Notes: generated from the letters alone by a model not told the origin. Numbered from the stretch's first letter, positions 45,128-55,079 are shown. The stretch is DNA of 64,000 nt from Hydrogenobacter sp. T-2 (GCF_033971325.1 NZ_CP117180.1:440041-504040), one strand, 5' to 3'. A program made the numbers and translations.

Positions 45128-47095
45128 ATGGAAGCCTTAAACCCTTCTCAAGAAAGAGCGGTAAAGCACTTTGGCAAGCCTTTGCTTATTATAGCGGGTG
45201 CTGGCTCTGGAAAGACCAAAACCCTCGCTCACAAGGTGGAGTTTCTCATAAGGGAAAAGGGCATAGCACCAGAGAGGCTCTTAGCTATTACCTTTACCAA
45301 CAAGGCGGGTAAGGAGATAAGGGATAGGGTAAAGAGGGTAGCGGGCGTAGACCTACCATGGGCTGGCACTTTTCACTCTGTGGCTTTGAGGCTTTTGAGG
45401 GCAAAGGGTAAGCAAGTGGGGATAAGCACCAACTTTAGCATACTTTCTGAAGGAGATAGAAACCAGATAATAAAAAAGCTCTCGCAGTTCATAAACACAA
45501 AGCCAGAGACCTTAAAAAATTATCTTTCAGAAAGGTTTGAAAACCTAAGAGAACCCTATGACGAAAAACTTGAATACGCTCTACAGGAGTATTTGAAGGC
45601 TTTAAAAAGTATGAACCTTTTAGATTTTAGCACCTTGATGCTATATACGAGAGAGCTACTCCTTAAAAACCAAAGCATAAGAGAAAACTTTGACTTTGTG
45701 CTTGTGGACGAGTTTCAAGATACGAACACAGTCCAGTATGAAATTTTGAAACTTTTGGCAAAAGAAAATGTTTGTGTGGTGGGAGACCCAAACCAGTGCA
45801 TATACGAATGGCGTTATGCAAGACCAGACAATATACTTCGCTTTAAGGAAGACTTTAACCCCGATGTGATAAAACTCGAATACAACTACAGGTCAAGACC
45901 TTACATAATACATATTGCAAACGCGGTGCTATCCGCCTCTAACGCAGAATGGAAGAGCCTAATACCTACCCTTAGACCTGTAAAGGAGGGTGGTCAAAAG
46001 CCAACTGTTAGACGCTTTGAAAGGGAAGAGGAAGAGGCGGTTTGGATAGCCACAAAGGTCAAGGAGCTACTTCAGAGCTATAAGCCTCATCAAATAGCCA
46101 TACTCGTGAGGGTGGGATACATAACAGAACCCTTTGAAAGAGCCCTTGCTGGGATGAGAATTCCTTACAAAATAGTGGGTGCTATAAGGTTTTTTGAAAG
46201 GGCGGAAATAAAGGATGTGCTTAGCTTTTTCCGAGTTCTTACCAATCCTTACGATGCGGTTAGCTTCTCAAGAGTTTTGGAGGTTGCCACAAGGGGTATA
46301 GGAGAAAAAACTTTGGAGCATATACTTCAGGCAGGAAAGGGCAATTGCCTTGCGGGTTCTCAGGCTATCTTAAAAAGCCTACCACAGGCAAAGGCGGTGG
46401 AGCTCTATGGCTTTTTACAGAAACTTTCAAGACTCTACAAAAGACTTGAGGACTATCCTCAGGCTATAGAGGACTTCTTGAGGGAGATAGACTTCTGGGA
46501 TTATCTAAGGGAGAGCTACAAGGATGCGGAAGAAAGGGAAGAAAATGTTAAAGAGCTTTTGAGATACCTAAGGCAAAAGCACTCTGAAGGATACCGTCTT
46601 GTGGATGTGCTTGAGGAGGTGGACTTTCTTACAGAAAGGGAAGAGGAGGAGGGTGCTGTTAAGATAAGCACTATACATGCCAGTAAGGGGCTTGAGTTTG
46701 ATGTGGTTTTCCTGCCAAGGTTGGAGGAGGGCATACTGCCACACGAAAAGGCAAAGGAGAGCCAAGAGGAAATTGAAGAGGAGCTAAGGCTTTTCTATGT
46801 GGCTATAACCAGGGCTAAGGAGCTTCTCTTTATGACCTACACAAGAAACTCCAAGCCAAGCAGGTTTCTTTCTTTAATTCCTAAGGAGCTTCTTGACCTT
46901 TCCGCCTTTGCAAAGAAGAAGACCACCTACATGCCAGAGCTAAAAAGCTTGAAGGACTTCAAGGTGGGTGATAGGGTCTTGCATGAAATCTTTGGTGAGG
47001 GAGTTATACTTGCCATTGAAGACTCCAAGGCTCTTGTGGAGTTCAAAGCTGGTAGAAAGAGCATACATACCGCCTTTTTAAAGCCTGTGGTATAA
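45128..47095 (+). CDS. UvrD/Rep/PcrA-type DNA helicase
   Basis: The 655-aa superfamily 1A helicase has all main motifs: Q motif NPSQERAV, Walker A AGAGSGKT near residue 24, motif II VDEFQDTN near 195, motif III QCIYEWRYA near 217, STIHASKGLEFDVVFLP near 515 and AITRAKELLF near 560. The C terminus has a Tudor-like segment (GDRVLHEIFGEGVILAIED) as in PcrA/UvrD. It acts in nucleotide excision repair or replication restart. Slightly shorter than UvrD of E. coli. Confidence 0.92.
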   Translation: MEALNPSQERAVKHFGKPLLIIAGAGSGKTKTLAHKVEFLIREKGIAPERLLAITFTNKAGKEIRDRVKRVAGVDLPWAGTFHSVALRLLRAKGKQVGISTNFSILSEGDRNQIIKKLSQFINTKPETLKNYLSERFENLREPYDEKLEYALQEYLKALKSMNLLDFSTLMLYTRELLLKNQSIRENFDFVLVDEFQDTNTVQYEILKLLAKENVCVVGDPNQCIYEWRYARPDNILRFKEDFNPDVIKLEYNYRSRPYIIHIANAVLSASNAEWKSLIPTLRPVKEGGQKPTVRRFEREEEEAVWIATKVKELLQSYKPHQIAILVRVGYITEPFERALAGMRIPYKIVGAIRFFERAEIKDVLSFFRVLTNPYDAVSFSRVLEVATRGIGEKTLEHILQAGKGNCLAGSQAILKSLPQAKAVELYGFLQKLSRLYKRLEDYPQAIEDFLREIDFWDYLRESYKDAEEREENVKELLRYLRQKHSEGYRLVDVLEEVDFLTEREEEEGAVKISTIHASKGLEFDVVFLPRLEEGILPHEKAKESQEEIEEELRLFYVAITRAKELLFMTYTRNSKPSRFLSLIPKELLDLSAFAKKKTTYMPELKSLKDFKVGDRVLHEIFGEGVILAIEDSKALVEFKAGRKSIHTAFLKPVV

Positions 47096-47103
47096 TGTAA
47101 AGC

Positions 47104-47823
47104 ATGCAGACAAAGGTTGCTTGGAGCATCACCCATCAAGAGTTTACCATAACGGACTACTACTACTTTTCCATACTTCAAAAAGAGGCGGAAAAGAGAG
47201 GTCTAATAGTCCACGAGGTGGACAATTGGGAAAAACTCAAGGAATACCACACCATAGTATTTAACTACCCCGAGATTCCTTTCACAGAGAAGGAAGTCCA
47301 AGACGTAGAAAGGTGGGTCTGGGAGGAGGGTAAAAAGGTCATTCTCCTTGGCTATTACAAAAACGAAGACCACATAGCGGACACTTGCAACACTCTTTCT
47401 AAAAGGTTTGGAATGGAGCTAAACCCAGATGAGGTTATAGACGAGGTAAACAACCACCAAGGAGACAAATACTTTTTGGTCACCTCAAAGATAAGAAGGT
47501 ATAACAAAAACGAGAAAAACGAGGTCAATGTAAACAAGATTATGCTCGCCTGCAGTGCCTCTATAAAACCTCTTATGCCAGACATAAAAGTGGTGGTGCG
47601 TGCGGAAGACACCGCCCAGTCTAATATGGGACACTATACCCTCTTAATAGCGGAGCAGATAGCACCTACAAGTGGAGGCTATTTCTGCCTTGCAGGGACA
47701 TGCGTCTTTTGGGATAATTACTCCATAACCCTCTACGACAACCTTGAGTTTTCCATAAACCTCTTAAGGCATACACCAAAACTCAGGGTAGAGGGTGGAA
47801 AGCAGGTTATATTAGAGGTATAA
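47104..47823 (+). CDS. unknown protein, amidotransferase-like fold suspected
   Basis: The 239-aa soluble protein is not recognised with certainty. The first half has alternating strands and helices (HTIVFNYPEIPFTEKEV, then GKKVILLGYYKNEDHIADTCN) like the Rossmann-type class I amidotransferase-like domains of DUF4350 proteins. No catalytic Cys-His pair is evident. The second half has SNMGHYTLLIAEQIAP and GYFCLAGTCVFWDNYS. TATAAT ends 7 bp before the ATG, so it probably starts its own leaderless transcript, followed by the isomerase gene. Confidence 0.6.
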   Translation: MQTKVAWSITHQEFTITDYYYFSILQKEAEKRGLIVHEVDNWEKLKEYHTIVFNYPEIPFTEKEVQDVERWVWEEGKKVILLGYYKNEDHIADTCNTLSKRFGMELNPDEVIDEVNNHQGDKYFLVTSKIRRYNKNEKNEVNVNKIMLACSASIKPLMPDIKVVVRAEDTAQSNMGHYTLLIAEQIAPTSGGYFCLAGTCVFWDNYSITLYDNLEFSINLLRHTPKLRVEGGKQVILEV

Positions 47824-47855
47824 TTAAGGTCAAAACCTTATAAAGGAGGGGTGAT

Positions 47856-48797
47856 ATGGATGCTTACCTTATGGCAGAAGATTTTCCCAAGCAGTTTAGC
47901 AAAATAGAGTGCCAGCCTATTTCTCTTGAAGGCTATGCGGGTGTGGTCTTTAGTGGTATGGGTGGTTCTGGGATTGTGGGAGACTTTATGAAGTTGTTTG
48001 TCTCTGCGGAAAAGCCTGTGCTTTTCATAAGAGGCTATGACCTGCCAGCCTTTGTAAAAGATAACTGGCTTTTGGTTTGCACCAGTTACAGTGGAAACAC
48101 AGAAGAGACCATAAGCGTCCTTGAGGAGGCACTCCAAAGGGGTCTAAAGCCAGTTTGCGTTAGCTCTGGAGGAAAACTAAGGGAAATAGCAAACAGAGAA
48201 GGACTTGTGCATATCCCACTTCCAGAAGGATATCCACCCAGATATGCACTTGGCTTTATGCTTTCTGCCCTTTTGTGCCTTTTTGGAATGGATGGCTCTG
48301 TGGAGCGTGTAAGAGAGCACTTAGAGACCAATAAGGAGGAAATAAAAAAGACCGCCCAAGAGCTTGCCAAAGATATGTTTACCTACCTGCCAGTGGTTTA
48401 TGGCACGCCTCTTACAGAGCCTGTAGCCTTTAGGTGGAAGACCCAGATAAACGAAAACTCAAAAACCCTTTGCTACAATGCCATTTTGCCAGAAATGCAC
48501 CACAACGAGGTGGTAGGCTTGGACAACCCTCAAATAAGAAACCTATGCGGTTTTGTCTTGCTTTATGACCCACAGGACCACGAAAGAATTCTAAAAAGAG
48601 TGGATATAACTCGTCAGGTCTTTGAAGACCTTGGCGTGCTTTTGAAGGTTCTCTCTGGAAAAGGAGAAAGTTTAATAGAGAGACTTTTATACCTTACCTA
48701 TCTTGGAGACTGGGTGAGCCTATACTTGGCAGATATATATGGACAAGACCCTATACCAGTCAAGGTCATAGACTTTATAAAGAAGAGCTTAGCTTGA
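47856..48797 (+). CDS. bifunctional phosphoglucose/phosphomannose isomerase
   Basis: The 313-aa protein has two SIS domains and the signature of archaeal/Aquificales PGI/PMI enzymes: VFSGMGGSGIVGDF near residue 30 and CTSYSGNTEETIS near 75. The catalytic Glu and His lie in LPEMHHNEVVGLD near 213. It interconverts fructose-6-phosphate with glucose-6- and mannose-6-phosphate. GGAGGGGTG lies a few bases before the ATG. A glycosyltransferase gene lies 1.9 kb downstream, so it may feed envelope sugars. Confidence 0.85.
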   Translation: MDAYLMAEDFPKQFSKIECQPISLEGYAGVVFSGMGGSGIVGDFMKLFVSAEKPVLFIRGYDLPAFVKDNWLLVCTSYSGNTEETISVLEEALQRGLKPVCVSSGGKLREIANREGLVHIPLPEGYPPRYALGFMLSALLCLFGMDGSVERVREHLETNKEEIKKTAQELAKDMFTYLPVVYGTPLTEPVAFRWKTQINENSKTLCYNAILPEMHHNEVVGLDNPQIRNLCGFVLLYDPQDHERILKRVDITRQVFEDLGVLLKVLSGKGESLIERLLYLTYLGDWVSLYLADIYGQDPIPVKVIDFIKKSLA

Positions 48798-48814
48798 GTT
48801 TATAATATGCATGC

Positions 48815-49732
48815 ATGGAGTTAGAGTGGCTTATCTTTGGTGCAGTAGTTTTTACTGCCCTTTTTCTTGACCTTTTTGTGTTTCACAGAAACCCTCACAA
48901 GATTTCTCTAAAAGAGGCACTCCTTTTATCTGCCTTTTGGATAGCTTTGGGTCTTGCCTTTGGTGTTTTTGTCTATTTTGATAGGGGCTACAATAGGGCT
49001 GTGGAATACTTTACGGGATACCTGCTTGAAAAAGCCTTGAGCCTTGACAACATATTTGTGTTTATCCTCATATTTTCCTACTTTAAGATACCAGAGGAAT
49101 ACAGGCACAAGGTGCTTTTCTGGGGAGTGTTAGGTGCCATAGTCTTTAGGGCAATATTTATTTTTGCTGGGCTTGAGCTTATAAAACACTTCCATTGGGT
49201 TGTTTATATCTTTGGCGTAATCCTTATAGTTTCTGCCATAAAGCTCCTTACCACGGAAGAAAAGGAGTTCCATCCAGAGCAGACCCTTGTCTATAGGATA
49301 GCCAAAAGGTTTATTCCTCTAAGACCTCATAATGGTGATGGAAGGTTTTTTATAAAAGAAGGTGGAAGGCTTTACGCCACGCCCATGTTTTTGGCTCTTG
49401 TGTTTGTAGAGAGCTCAGACATAATGTTTGCCATAGACTCCGTTCCTGCAATTCTTGCCATTTCCAAAGACCCATTTGTGGTATACACTTCTAACATTTT
49501 TGCCATATTGGGGCTTAGGTCTCTATACTTCGCCGCTGCGGGGATTTTGCCTCTCTTTCACTACCTGCACTATGGGCTTTCCTTTATACTGGGTTTTATA
49601 GGTGTAAAGATGCTCATATCGGAGTTTTACAAGATACCTGTGGAGGTTTCTTTGCTTCTTATTGGCAGTGCCATTTTCTTGTCGGTGGTCGCTTCCTTGG
49701 TGGTGAAAAAGAAAGAATCCAACAATGCTTAG
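48815..49732 (+). CDS. TerC/Alx-family membrane protein
   Basis: The 305-aa protein has about eight transmembrane helices. The family's acidic membrane motifs are visible: FLDLFVFHRNPHKIS near residue 12, KALSLDNIFVFILIFSYF near 72, FVESSDIMFAIDSVPAILAIS near 195 and a last one near 235. Family members export manganese or other divalent metals; some are linked to tellurite resistance. TATAAT ends 8 bp before the ATG. It overlaps the glycosyltransferase by 8 bp. Confidence 0.9.
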   Translation: MELEWLIFGAVVFTALFLDLFVFHRNPHKISLKEALLLSAFWIALGLAFGVFVYFDRGYNRAVEYFTGYLLEKALSLDNIFVFILIFSYFKIPEEYRHKVLFWGVLGAIVFRAIFIFAGLELIKHFHWVVYIFGVILIVSAIKLLTTEEKEFHPEQTLVYRIAKRFIPLRPHNGDGRFFIKEGGRLYATPMFLALVFVESSDIMFAIDSVPAILAISKDPFVVYTSNIFAILGLRSLYFAAAGILPLFHYLHYGLSFILGFIGVKMLISEFYKIPVEVSLLLIGSAIFLSVVASLVVKKKESNNA

Positions 49733-50828
49733 GGTGCTTCAGGTTGTGGATGGTATTGGCTGGGGAGGGACAAAGGAGCAGACATACCTTATAACAAGAG
49801 AGCTATCTCTTAGAGGCTTTCAAGTCCACATGGCTCTTTCTTTTCAGTATGAGCTCATGAGAGAAAAGCTAAGAGACTTTGGAGTTAAGTTTCATCTTTT
49901 TGAAAACCACAACAAGCTCTCCAGGTTTAATCCTGCCAATTACTACAGGCTTTGGAGGGTTCTGAAAGAGGGCTTTGATATAGTTATAGCCAATTCTCCT
50001 CATGCCCTTGACTTTGTAAGGATAGCCATATCCTTTTTGAGAAAAAAGCCTAAAATAATAGCCTACAAAAGAACAGGCAAAAGCTCAAACTTCCTATCAA
50101 AAACTTTCAAATACGCTGTGGCGGACAGGATAGTGGTGGTGGACAAGACAACCTTTGAAAGGCTAAAGGAGGAAAACTTCTTTCCAGAAAGGCTTGTATA
50201 TATACCCAGTGGGCTTGACCTTGAGAGGTTTAAACCCTTAGGAAGTGAGAAGGCACTACAGAAAAGAAAGGAGTTAGGCATAGAGCCAAGCAAGAGGGTT
50301 TTCATAAATGTAGCCAACTGGAACCCAGAGCATAAGGGTCAACCTCTTCTCATAGAGGCTTTCTCAAGGCTTGGGTGTGTGGACTGTCTTCTTATCCTCG
50401 TAGGACTTGAAACGGACAGGTATGCACTAGAATACGCAAAAAGGTATGGTCTTGAAGGTAGATTAATAGGTCTTGGCTTTAGGGAGGACGTGCCAGAGCT
50501 TTTGAATATGGCGGACTACTTTGTCTTTTCCTCTTACTTTGAGGGTATAGCAGGGGCGGTGCTTCAGGCTATGGCTTGCCAAAAGGTGGTAATATCCACC
50601 CTTGCAGGTGGCATAAGGGACTATCTTGTAGATGGTGAGAACGGTCTTGCGGTGCAGGTGGGAGACCTTGAGGGCTTAACGCAAAAGATGTCTCGTGCTC
50701 TAAGCCTTTCAGAAGAGGAATACAGAAAAATTTCCACAAAGGCACTTCAAACCGCAAGCCAATACTCAATAAAAAGCACTGTAGACAAGTATGTGGAGCT
50801 CTTTAAGGAGCTGTTGGATATATCTTAA
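49725..50828 (+). CDS. glycosyltransferase family 4
   Basis: The 367-aa GT-B enzyme starts with the acceptor-domain loop GIGWGGTKEQTYLI near residue 10. Its C-terminal donor domain has NVANWNPEHKGQPLLIEAF near 185 and the EX7E-like stretch FSSYFEGIAGAVLQAMACQK near 265. It would transfer a sugar from a nucleotide donor to a lipid or glycan of the envelope. The exact sugar cannot be read. Its end overlaps the convergent apbE gene by 26 bp. Confidence 0.87.
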   Translation: MLRVLQVVDGIGWGGTKEQTYLITRELSLRGFQVHMALSFQYELMREKLRDFGVKFHLFENHNKLSRFNPANYYRLWRVLKEGFDIVIANSPHALDFVRIAISFLRKKPKIIAYKRTGKSSNFLSKTFKYAVADRIVVVDKTTFERLKEENFFPERLVYIPSGLDLERFKPLGSEKALQKRKELGIEPSKRVFINVANWNPEHKGQPLLIEAFSRLGCVDCLLILVGLETDRYALEYAKRYGLEGRLIGLGFREDVPELLNMADYFVFSSYFEGIAGAVLQAMACQKVVISTLAGGIRDYLVDGENGLAVQVGDLEGLTQKMSRALSLSEEEYRKISTKALQTASQYSIKSTVDKYVELFKELLDIS

Positions 50829-51678
50829 GCCCTTCAAAATACTCCATAAAAGCCTTGTTTATGTATATTCTTCCATCCTTAAACAGTAGCAAAACGCCTA
50901 TGTGTGGATTTTCCTTAAGAAACTTCTCCCTGCTTTGGTCATCCATAGCCAAAAGAGCAGTCTCTATCGCATCGTTAATGGTGCAATCTCCATAGGCAAC
51001 TGTTGCCTGGAGCAGGTTATTTTCCCTACCCAGAATGTGCCTTCTTAGATAGTTTCCACCCGTTGAAAGGCACAAGTCTTTTGCGTTATAGCCTTCCGCG
51101 AGTATCTTGTTGTTTATAGGGTTAAAAACCGCAAGGCGTCTTTTGTGTCCCCAGACCCTTAGGTCGCCTGCTATGGACAAAAAGCCCCAGTCCGTTTTCA
51201 ACAGCTCATAAGCCTTCTGCACCGCATAACCCTTGCCAACACCCCCAAGGTCTATAGCCATACCCTCTTCCAAAAGACAGACCCTATTCCCTTCTATCCT
51301 CACCTTCCTATAGTCTATGAGCCTTTTGGCTTCCTCTTCCTTTAGCATACCCTTCCTTTTGTAGTTTATAGTGTAGCTTCCCACTGTTATGTCAAAAGCA
51401 CCCCCTGTCCAACTTGATACCTCAAGGGATTTTTTTATGACCTCAAGGGTCTCTTCAGAGACTTCCACACAACCCTTGCCAGCCTTCTGGTTTATCTGAG
51501 ACACTTCAGAGCTTTCCAAGTAGTCAGAGAGCTTCTCCTCAAGGCTTCTCATGTATCTATAGGTTTCATACTCTTTACCTTGAGGAAGTTCAATAAGGGC
51601 GTATGTCCCCATTAGGTGGAAAAGTTTCTCCTGTGGGAAGGCAAAGGCTATAAAGAGCAAAAGGGCAAAGAGCCTCAC
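50803..51678 (-). CDS. apbE: ApbE-family FAD:protein FMN transferase
   Basis: The 291-aa protein has a signal peptide (MRLFALLLFIAFAFP) and ApbE motifs: MGTYALIELPQG near residue 23, AIDLGGVGKGYAVQKAYELL near 145 and CLSTGGNYLRRHI near 208. The C-terminal metal-site region reads DCTINDAIETALLAM. ApbE covalently attaches FMN to Thr/Ser of exported flavoproteins such as Rnf or Nqr subunits, or binds FAD. The gene overlaps its upstream neighbour by 4 bp. No acceptor flavoprotein gene is nearby. Confidence 0.87.
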   Translation of the reverse strand: MRLFALLLFIAFAFPQEKLFHLMGTYALIELPQGKEYETYRYMRSLEEKLSDYLESSEVSQINQKAGKGCVEVSEETLEVIKKSLEVSSWTGGAFDITVGSYTINYKRKGMLKEEEAKRLIDYRKVRIEGNRVCLLEEGMAIDLGGVGKGYAVQKAYELLKTDWGFLSIAGDLRVWGHKRRLAVFNPINNKILAEGYNAKDLCLSTGGNYLRRHILGRENNLLQATVAYGDCTINDAIETALLAMDDQSREKFLKENPHIGVLLLFKDGRIYINKAFMEYFEGLKIYPTAP

Positions 51679-52307
51679 CTTCTCCTCTGTCTGCTTGGTT
51701 GTTGTTTTTGTGGTGCCTTTGGCTCTTGCACAGAAACTTTTACTTCAAAGTCCTTTATAACCACCCTTGCAGGTTTTGCCCTTCCCTCCTCAAAGACAAA
51801 GCTAAGCATAGGATGGTTTTCCAAGCTGTAGGACAAGGTTTCATCTGCGAGTATACCACTTACAAAACCTAAACCCAAAAGGGAGGGTTGAAGCACAAGG
51901 CTTGGTTTTTCCTGATATTTTAGCACCCTCTTTAGGTCTTGGTTAAACTGGCTTTGCACCTCTTCGTGAGGTCTTTCTCCAAAATAAGCCATGTAAACAT
52001 GAAAGGGCTGAAGAAGTTTGAGCCTTTCCTCAAGACCCTCTCCACCCTTTACATAGTAGGCTTCAACACCCAAGGTTTTCAAGGAAGCCACCAAAGAAGC
52101 AGAAAAAAGGGCACACAGGTCTGAGGTCTCCATATAGACCACTGCAATGCGGTTATAGCCCATGTCCTTCAGTAGCTTAGCTATTTGGACGCTCGCATTT
52201 ATGCGTGAGTTTGCCCTCTCTGGCACAAGAAAAGGGTTCACCTGCTGAGCGGGTAAAAAGGCAGCAACTGACAGAATTACACCAAGTCCCAGTATGTATT
52301 TCCTCAT
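51675..52307 (-). CDS. exported protein of unknown function, partner of ApbE
   Basis: The 210-aa protein has a signal peptide ending near FLPAQQVNP, then a mixed alpha/beta domain (ANSRINASVQIAKLLKDMGY, VVYMETSDLCALFSASLVASL) and a basic, Gln/Pro-rich tail ending RQRRR. I do not recognise the family. I chose ATG 52307 over 52316 because TATAAT (52320-52315, minus strand) overlaps the earlier ATG and ends 7 bp before the later one. The 4-bp coupling to apbE suggests a joint periplasmic task. Confidence 0.65.
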   Translation of the reverse strand: MRKYILGLGVILSVAAFLPAQQVNPFLVPERANSRINASVQIAKLLKDMGYNRIAVVYMETSDLCALFSASLVASLKTLGVEAYYVKGGEGLEERLKLLQPFHVYMAYFGERPHEEVQSQFNQDLKRVLKYQEKPSLVLQPSLLGLGFVSGILADETLSYSLENHPMLSFVFEEGRAKPARVVIKDFEVKVSVQEPKAPQKQQPSRQRRR

Positions 52308-52314
52308 GACCTTC

Positions 52315-52322
52315 ATTATAAT
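52315..52322. promoter_or_regulatory. shared bidirectional -10 element
   Basis: The 8 bp ATTATAAT contain TATAAT on the plus strand (52317-52322), 8 bp before a GTG start at 52331, and TATAAT on the minus strand (52320-52315), 7 bp before the ATG at 52307. Both transcripts would be leaderless or nearly so. Confidence 0.5.
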
Positions 52323-52330
52323 ACATAACT

Positions 52331-52573
52331 GTGGAAAACTTTAAGGAAAAGCTCAAAGAGTTAGAAAGGCTTTCGCTTGACCCCTTTAAACCAGAACCCC
52401 TAAGGGAAGAGCTGGAAGATATAATGAAAAGCATCCCAAAAATGAGCAAAGAGGAAAAGGAAGAGCTTTTGAGGTTTCTCCAAAAACTTGAGAAAAGACT
52501 TGAAGAAAATCATCGTATATGCTTTGGCTGGATAGAAGAGGTCTTTAAAAGAGGCTTTAGGAGGCAAGTGTGA
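52331..52573 (+). CDS. small helical protein, unknown
   Basis: The 80-aa, highly charged protein is predicted to be two or three helices (NFKEKLKELERLSLDPF, then MSKEEKEELLRFLQKLEKRL). It has one Cys near residue 64 and no membrane segment. It begins with GTG directly behind a TATAAT box and overlaps the NlpC/P60 gene by 4 bp. No family is recognised. Confidence 0.6.
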   Translation: MENFKEKLKELERLSLDPFKPEPLREELEDIMKSIPKMSKEEKEELLRFLQKLEKRLEENHRICFGWIEEVFKRGFRRQV

Positions 52574-53700
52574 GACTTCTCATACTTCTTGTCCTTCTTA
52601 ACCTTTCCTTTGCCCTTGATAGAAGCTCAATAAACGAGCAATCCTATAGGCTTATAGAATACATGAAGAGAATAGAGGAGTTTCCACAAAGGCTAAGAGG
52701 AGAGCAGATAAAATATTGGATAACTCAAGACCGCTTTCCGGAGGGCAGGCTTTTCATAGGAGACAGGCTTTTTACAGAGAAAGACCTTGAGAACTTTATG
52801 CAGGAGGCTAACCTTTCTGCCATACCAGAAGAGGTTTATGTGCGTTATGGCTGGACCCTAAGAAGGACCAATATGCGTATGTATCCGAGCGATGCGGTGG
52901 TTCACAAGGGAAACCCAAAAATAGACTACAACCAGTATACGCTTCTTGAACCTCATACCCCTTTGGCTATACTCCATAGTTCAAAGAGTGGAAAGTGGTT
53001 ATACGCGCATGCACCCTATATGAGAGGCTGGGTAAGGAGAGAGGATGTGGTTTTTGTGGAAAGAAATGAGCTTCTCAAAGTTATGAGCTTGCCCTTTTTG
53101 GTGGTAACCAAGGGAAGTGTAAAGGTAGATAACACTGTCTTTGGACTTGGTTCAAAGGTCTACTACGAAGAGAAGAAGGGAGACCTCTACAAGGTAGTCC
53201 TTCCAGACAGGAGGAGGGTATGGATAAAAAGGACAGAAGGTCTTGAGGAAGGCTATATAGCCTTTAACGAAAGAAGGACTAAGTCCATCTTAGACAGTCT
53301 TCTTGGCACACCTTACGATTGGGGTGGAAAGGAGGGAAGGTGGGATTGCTCTTCCTTGGTGCAAAGCCTTTATGCCATATATGGACTTGAGCTTCCAAGA
53401 AACTCCTCCCAGCAGGCACAGATAGGCAGGCTCGTAGCGGAAAGTTTTGGTAGCTACGAAGAGTTTAAGGAAACTCTCAAAGCCCTGCCACCCTTTAGGA
53501 CGCTTCTTTTTATGAGAGGTCATGTGATGATATATGGAGGTTTTGAGGAAGGTCAGCCAGTTATCTACCATGCGGTTCATAGACTAAGAAGAGAGGATGG
53601 GTCTCAATGGCATGTAAACAGCATCTATAAAAACCTCCTTGAAAGAGACGGGTTGAGAAACCTGTATAAATCTATAATAGCGGTGAGGGTGCTTGACTAA
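52570..53700 (+). CDS. SH3 and NlpC/P60 peptidoglycan hydrolase
   Basis: The 376-aa exported protein has a signal peptide (MRLLILLVLLNLSFA), two SH3-like segments (~95-225) and a C-terminal NlpC/P60 domain. The catalytic cysteine is in WDCSSLVQSLYAIYG near residue 259; the His is in MRGHVMIYGG near 318, with a third polar residue in the following HAVH. It would cleave peptide stems of peptidoglycan. The overall plan matches the SH3b-NlpC hydrolases of the YgiM/YkfC sort. The start is GTG in a GTGA overlap. Confidence 0.87.
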   Translation: MRLLILLVLLNLSFALDRSSINEQSYRLIEYMKRIEEFPQRLRGEQIKYWITQDRFPEGRLFIGDRLFTEKDLENFMQEANLSAIPEEVYVRYGWTLRRTNMRMYPSDAVVHKGNPKIDYNQYTLLEPHTPLAILHSSKSGKWLYAHAPYMRGWVRREDVVFVERNELLKVMSLPFLVVTKGSVKVDNTVFGLGSKVYYEEKKGDLYKVVLPDRRRVWIKRTEGLEEGYIAFNERRTKSILDSLLGTPYDWGGKEGRWDCSSLVQSLYAIYGLELPRNSSQQAQIGRLVAESFGSYEEFKETLKALPPFRTLLFMRGHVMIYGGFEEGQPVIYHAVHRLRREDGSQWHVNSIYKNLLERDGLRNLYKSIIAVRVLD

Positions 53701-55079
53701 AGCTCAAGGTTTTCTCCAAAATCTGGTATGTGAGCTTCAAAACCTAACCTTTCCTTTATTTCCTTGCTAAAGACCTTCATTTTCTCCTCTTCTCCATGCA
53801 CTAAAAACACTCTCTTGGGCTTTGAGGTGTAAGAGAGCCACTCAATAAGACCCTGCTGGTCCGCATGGGAAGAAAAGCCGTTTATGGTAAAAACCTTTGC
53901 TCTAACCGCTATCTCCTCTCCAAATATCCTTACACTTTCCGCACCCTCTATTATCTTTCTTCCTAAGGTTCCACGAGGCTGATAGCCTACAAAAATAAGT
54001 GCACATTCTTCACGCCAAAGGTTGTATTTAAGATGATGAAGCACTCTTCCGCCGTTAAGCATACCAGAGCCTGCGATTATTATTGCACCAGAGCTTATTG
54101 AGTTTATGGCTTTTGATTCTTCCACTTCCTTTGTGTAATGGAGGTTGGGAAGTTCAAAGGGATTTCTCTCCAAAAAGACCCTGTAGGTTTCTCTGTCGTA
54201 AAACTCTGGATGTGATGTAAAGAGCTTTGTTATGCTTATGGCTAATGGACTGTCAAGGAAGATTTCACACCTTGGGAGCCTGCCTTGTTCGTAAAACTCC
54301 CTTAGCACATAGAGTATTTCTTGGGCTCTCTCAAGGGCGTAAGAGGGAATTATTACGTTTCCACCTTTTCCTATAGCGTACCTTATGGCATCAAGTAGCT
54401 CTTCCTTTGATTCTTCAAAGCCTTTATGATTTCTGTCTCCGTAGGTGCTTTCTATAAAGACGTAGTCCGCAGGAGAAGGTGTATCTGGGTCGTGGACTAT
54501 GGGCTTGTTTTTGTTTCCAAGGTCTCCAGAAAAGATTATTCTCTTGTGCCTTTTGTCCTCGTATACTTCAAGCTCCACAAAGGCAGAACCAAGAATATGT
54601 CCAGAATCTCTGAGTTTTAGGCTTATACCCTTAGATAGCCTATACTCTTGCCCGTAGGCAAGCCTTATTTTGAAAAGCTCCATAGCCTCTAACACATCGT
54701 ATTCTTCATAGAGTGGTGGTTCTGGCACTTTCCCAGTCCTTTGGAGCTTTTTTAGGGCGGTTTTGTAGTTTTCATACATAACCTTGCTGGCATCAAGGAG
54801 CATAAGTCTGGCTAACTTGGCGGTAGGCTCTGTGGAGATTATCTTACCTTTAAAACCTTCTTTTACAAGGAGCGGTATCCTTCCACAATGGTCTATATGA
54901 GCGTGTGTAAGCACAAGGTAGTCTATTTCCTTTGGGTCAAAGGGAAAGGGTTCACGGTTTTTCCTTTCCTCAAGACCTTGAAACATTCCACAGTCTATAA
55001 GAAGTTTTAGACCCATTGCCTCCACATAGAAACAGCTACCAGTTACCGTCTTTGCACCGCCGTAAGGAATAACTTTCAT
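53697..55079 (-). CDS. metallo-beta-lactamase/beta-CASP RNA nuclease
   Basis: The 460-aa protein has the MBL motif [11 protein letters not shown] near residue 57 and a beta-CASP domain with YGDRNHKG and [13 protein letters not shown]. The RMMBL C-terminal metal motif includes [15 protein letters not shown] near 398 and VHGEEEKM near 425. It resembles the CPSF73-like bacterial RNases (for example TTHA0252), which act as endo- and exonucleases on RNA. There is no KH domain. It overlaps the glyQ stop by 4 bp, so both are co-transcribed downstream of the cmr operon. Confidence 0.88.
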   Translation of the reverse strand: MKVIPYGGAKTVTGSCFYVEAMGLKLLIDCGMFQGLEERKNREPFPFDPKEIDYLVLTHAHIDHCGRIPLLVKEGFKGKIISTEPTAKLARLMLLDASKVMYENYKTALKKLQRTGKVPEPPLYEEYDVLEAMELFKIRLAYGQEYRLSKGISLKLRDSGHILGSAFVELEVYEDKRHKRIIFSGDLGNKNKPIVHDPDTPSPADYVFIESTYGDRNHKGFEESKEELLDAIRYAIGKGGNVIIPSYALERAQEILYVLREFYEQGRLPRCEIFLDSPLAISITKLFTSHPEFYDRETYRVFLERNPFELPNLHYTKEVEESKAINSISSGAIIIAGSGMLNGGRVLHHLKYNLWREECALIFVGYQPRGTLGRKIIEGAESVRIFGEEIAVRAKVFTINGFSSHADQQGLIEWLSYTSKPKRVFLVHGEEEKMKVFSKEIKERLGFEAHIPDFGENLEL

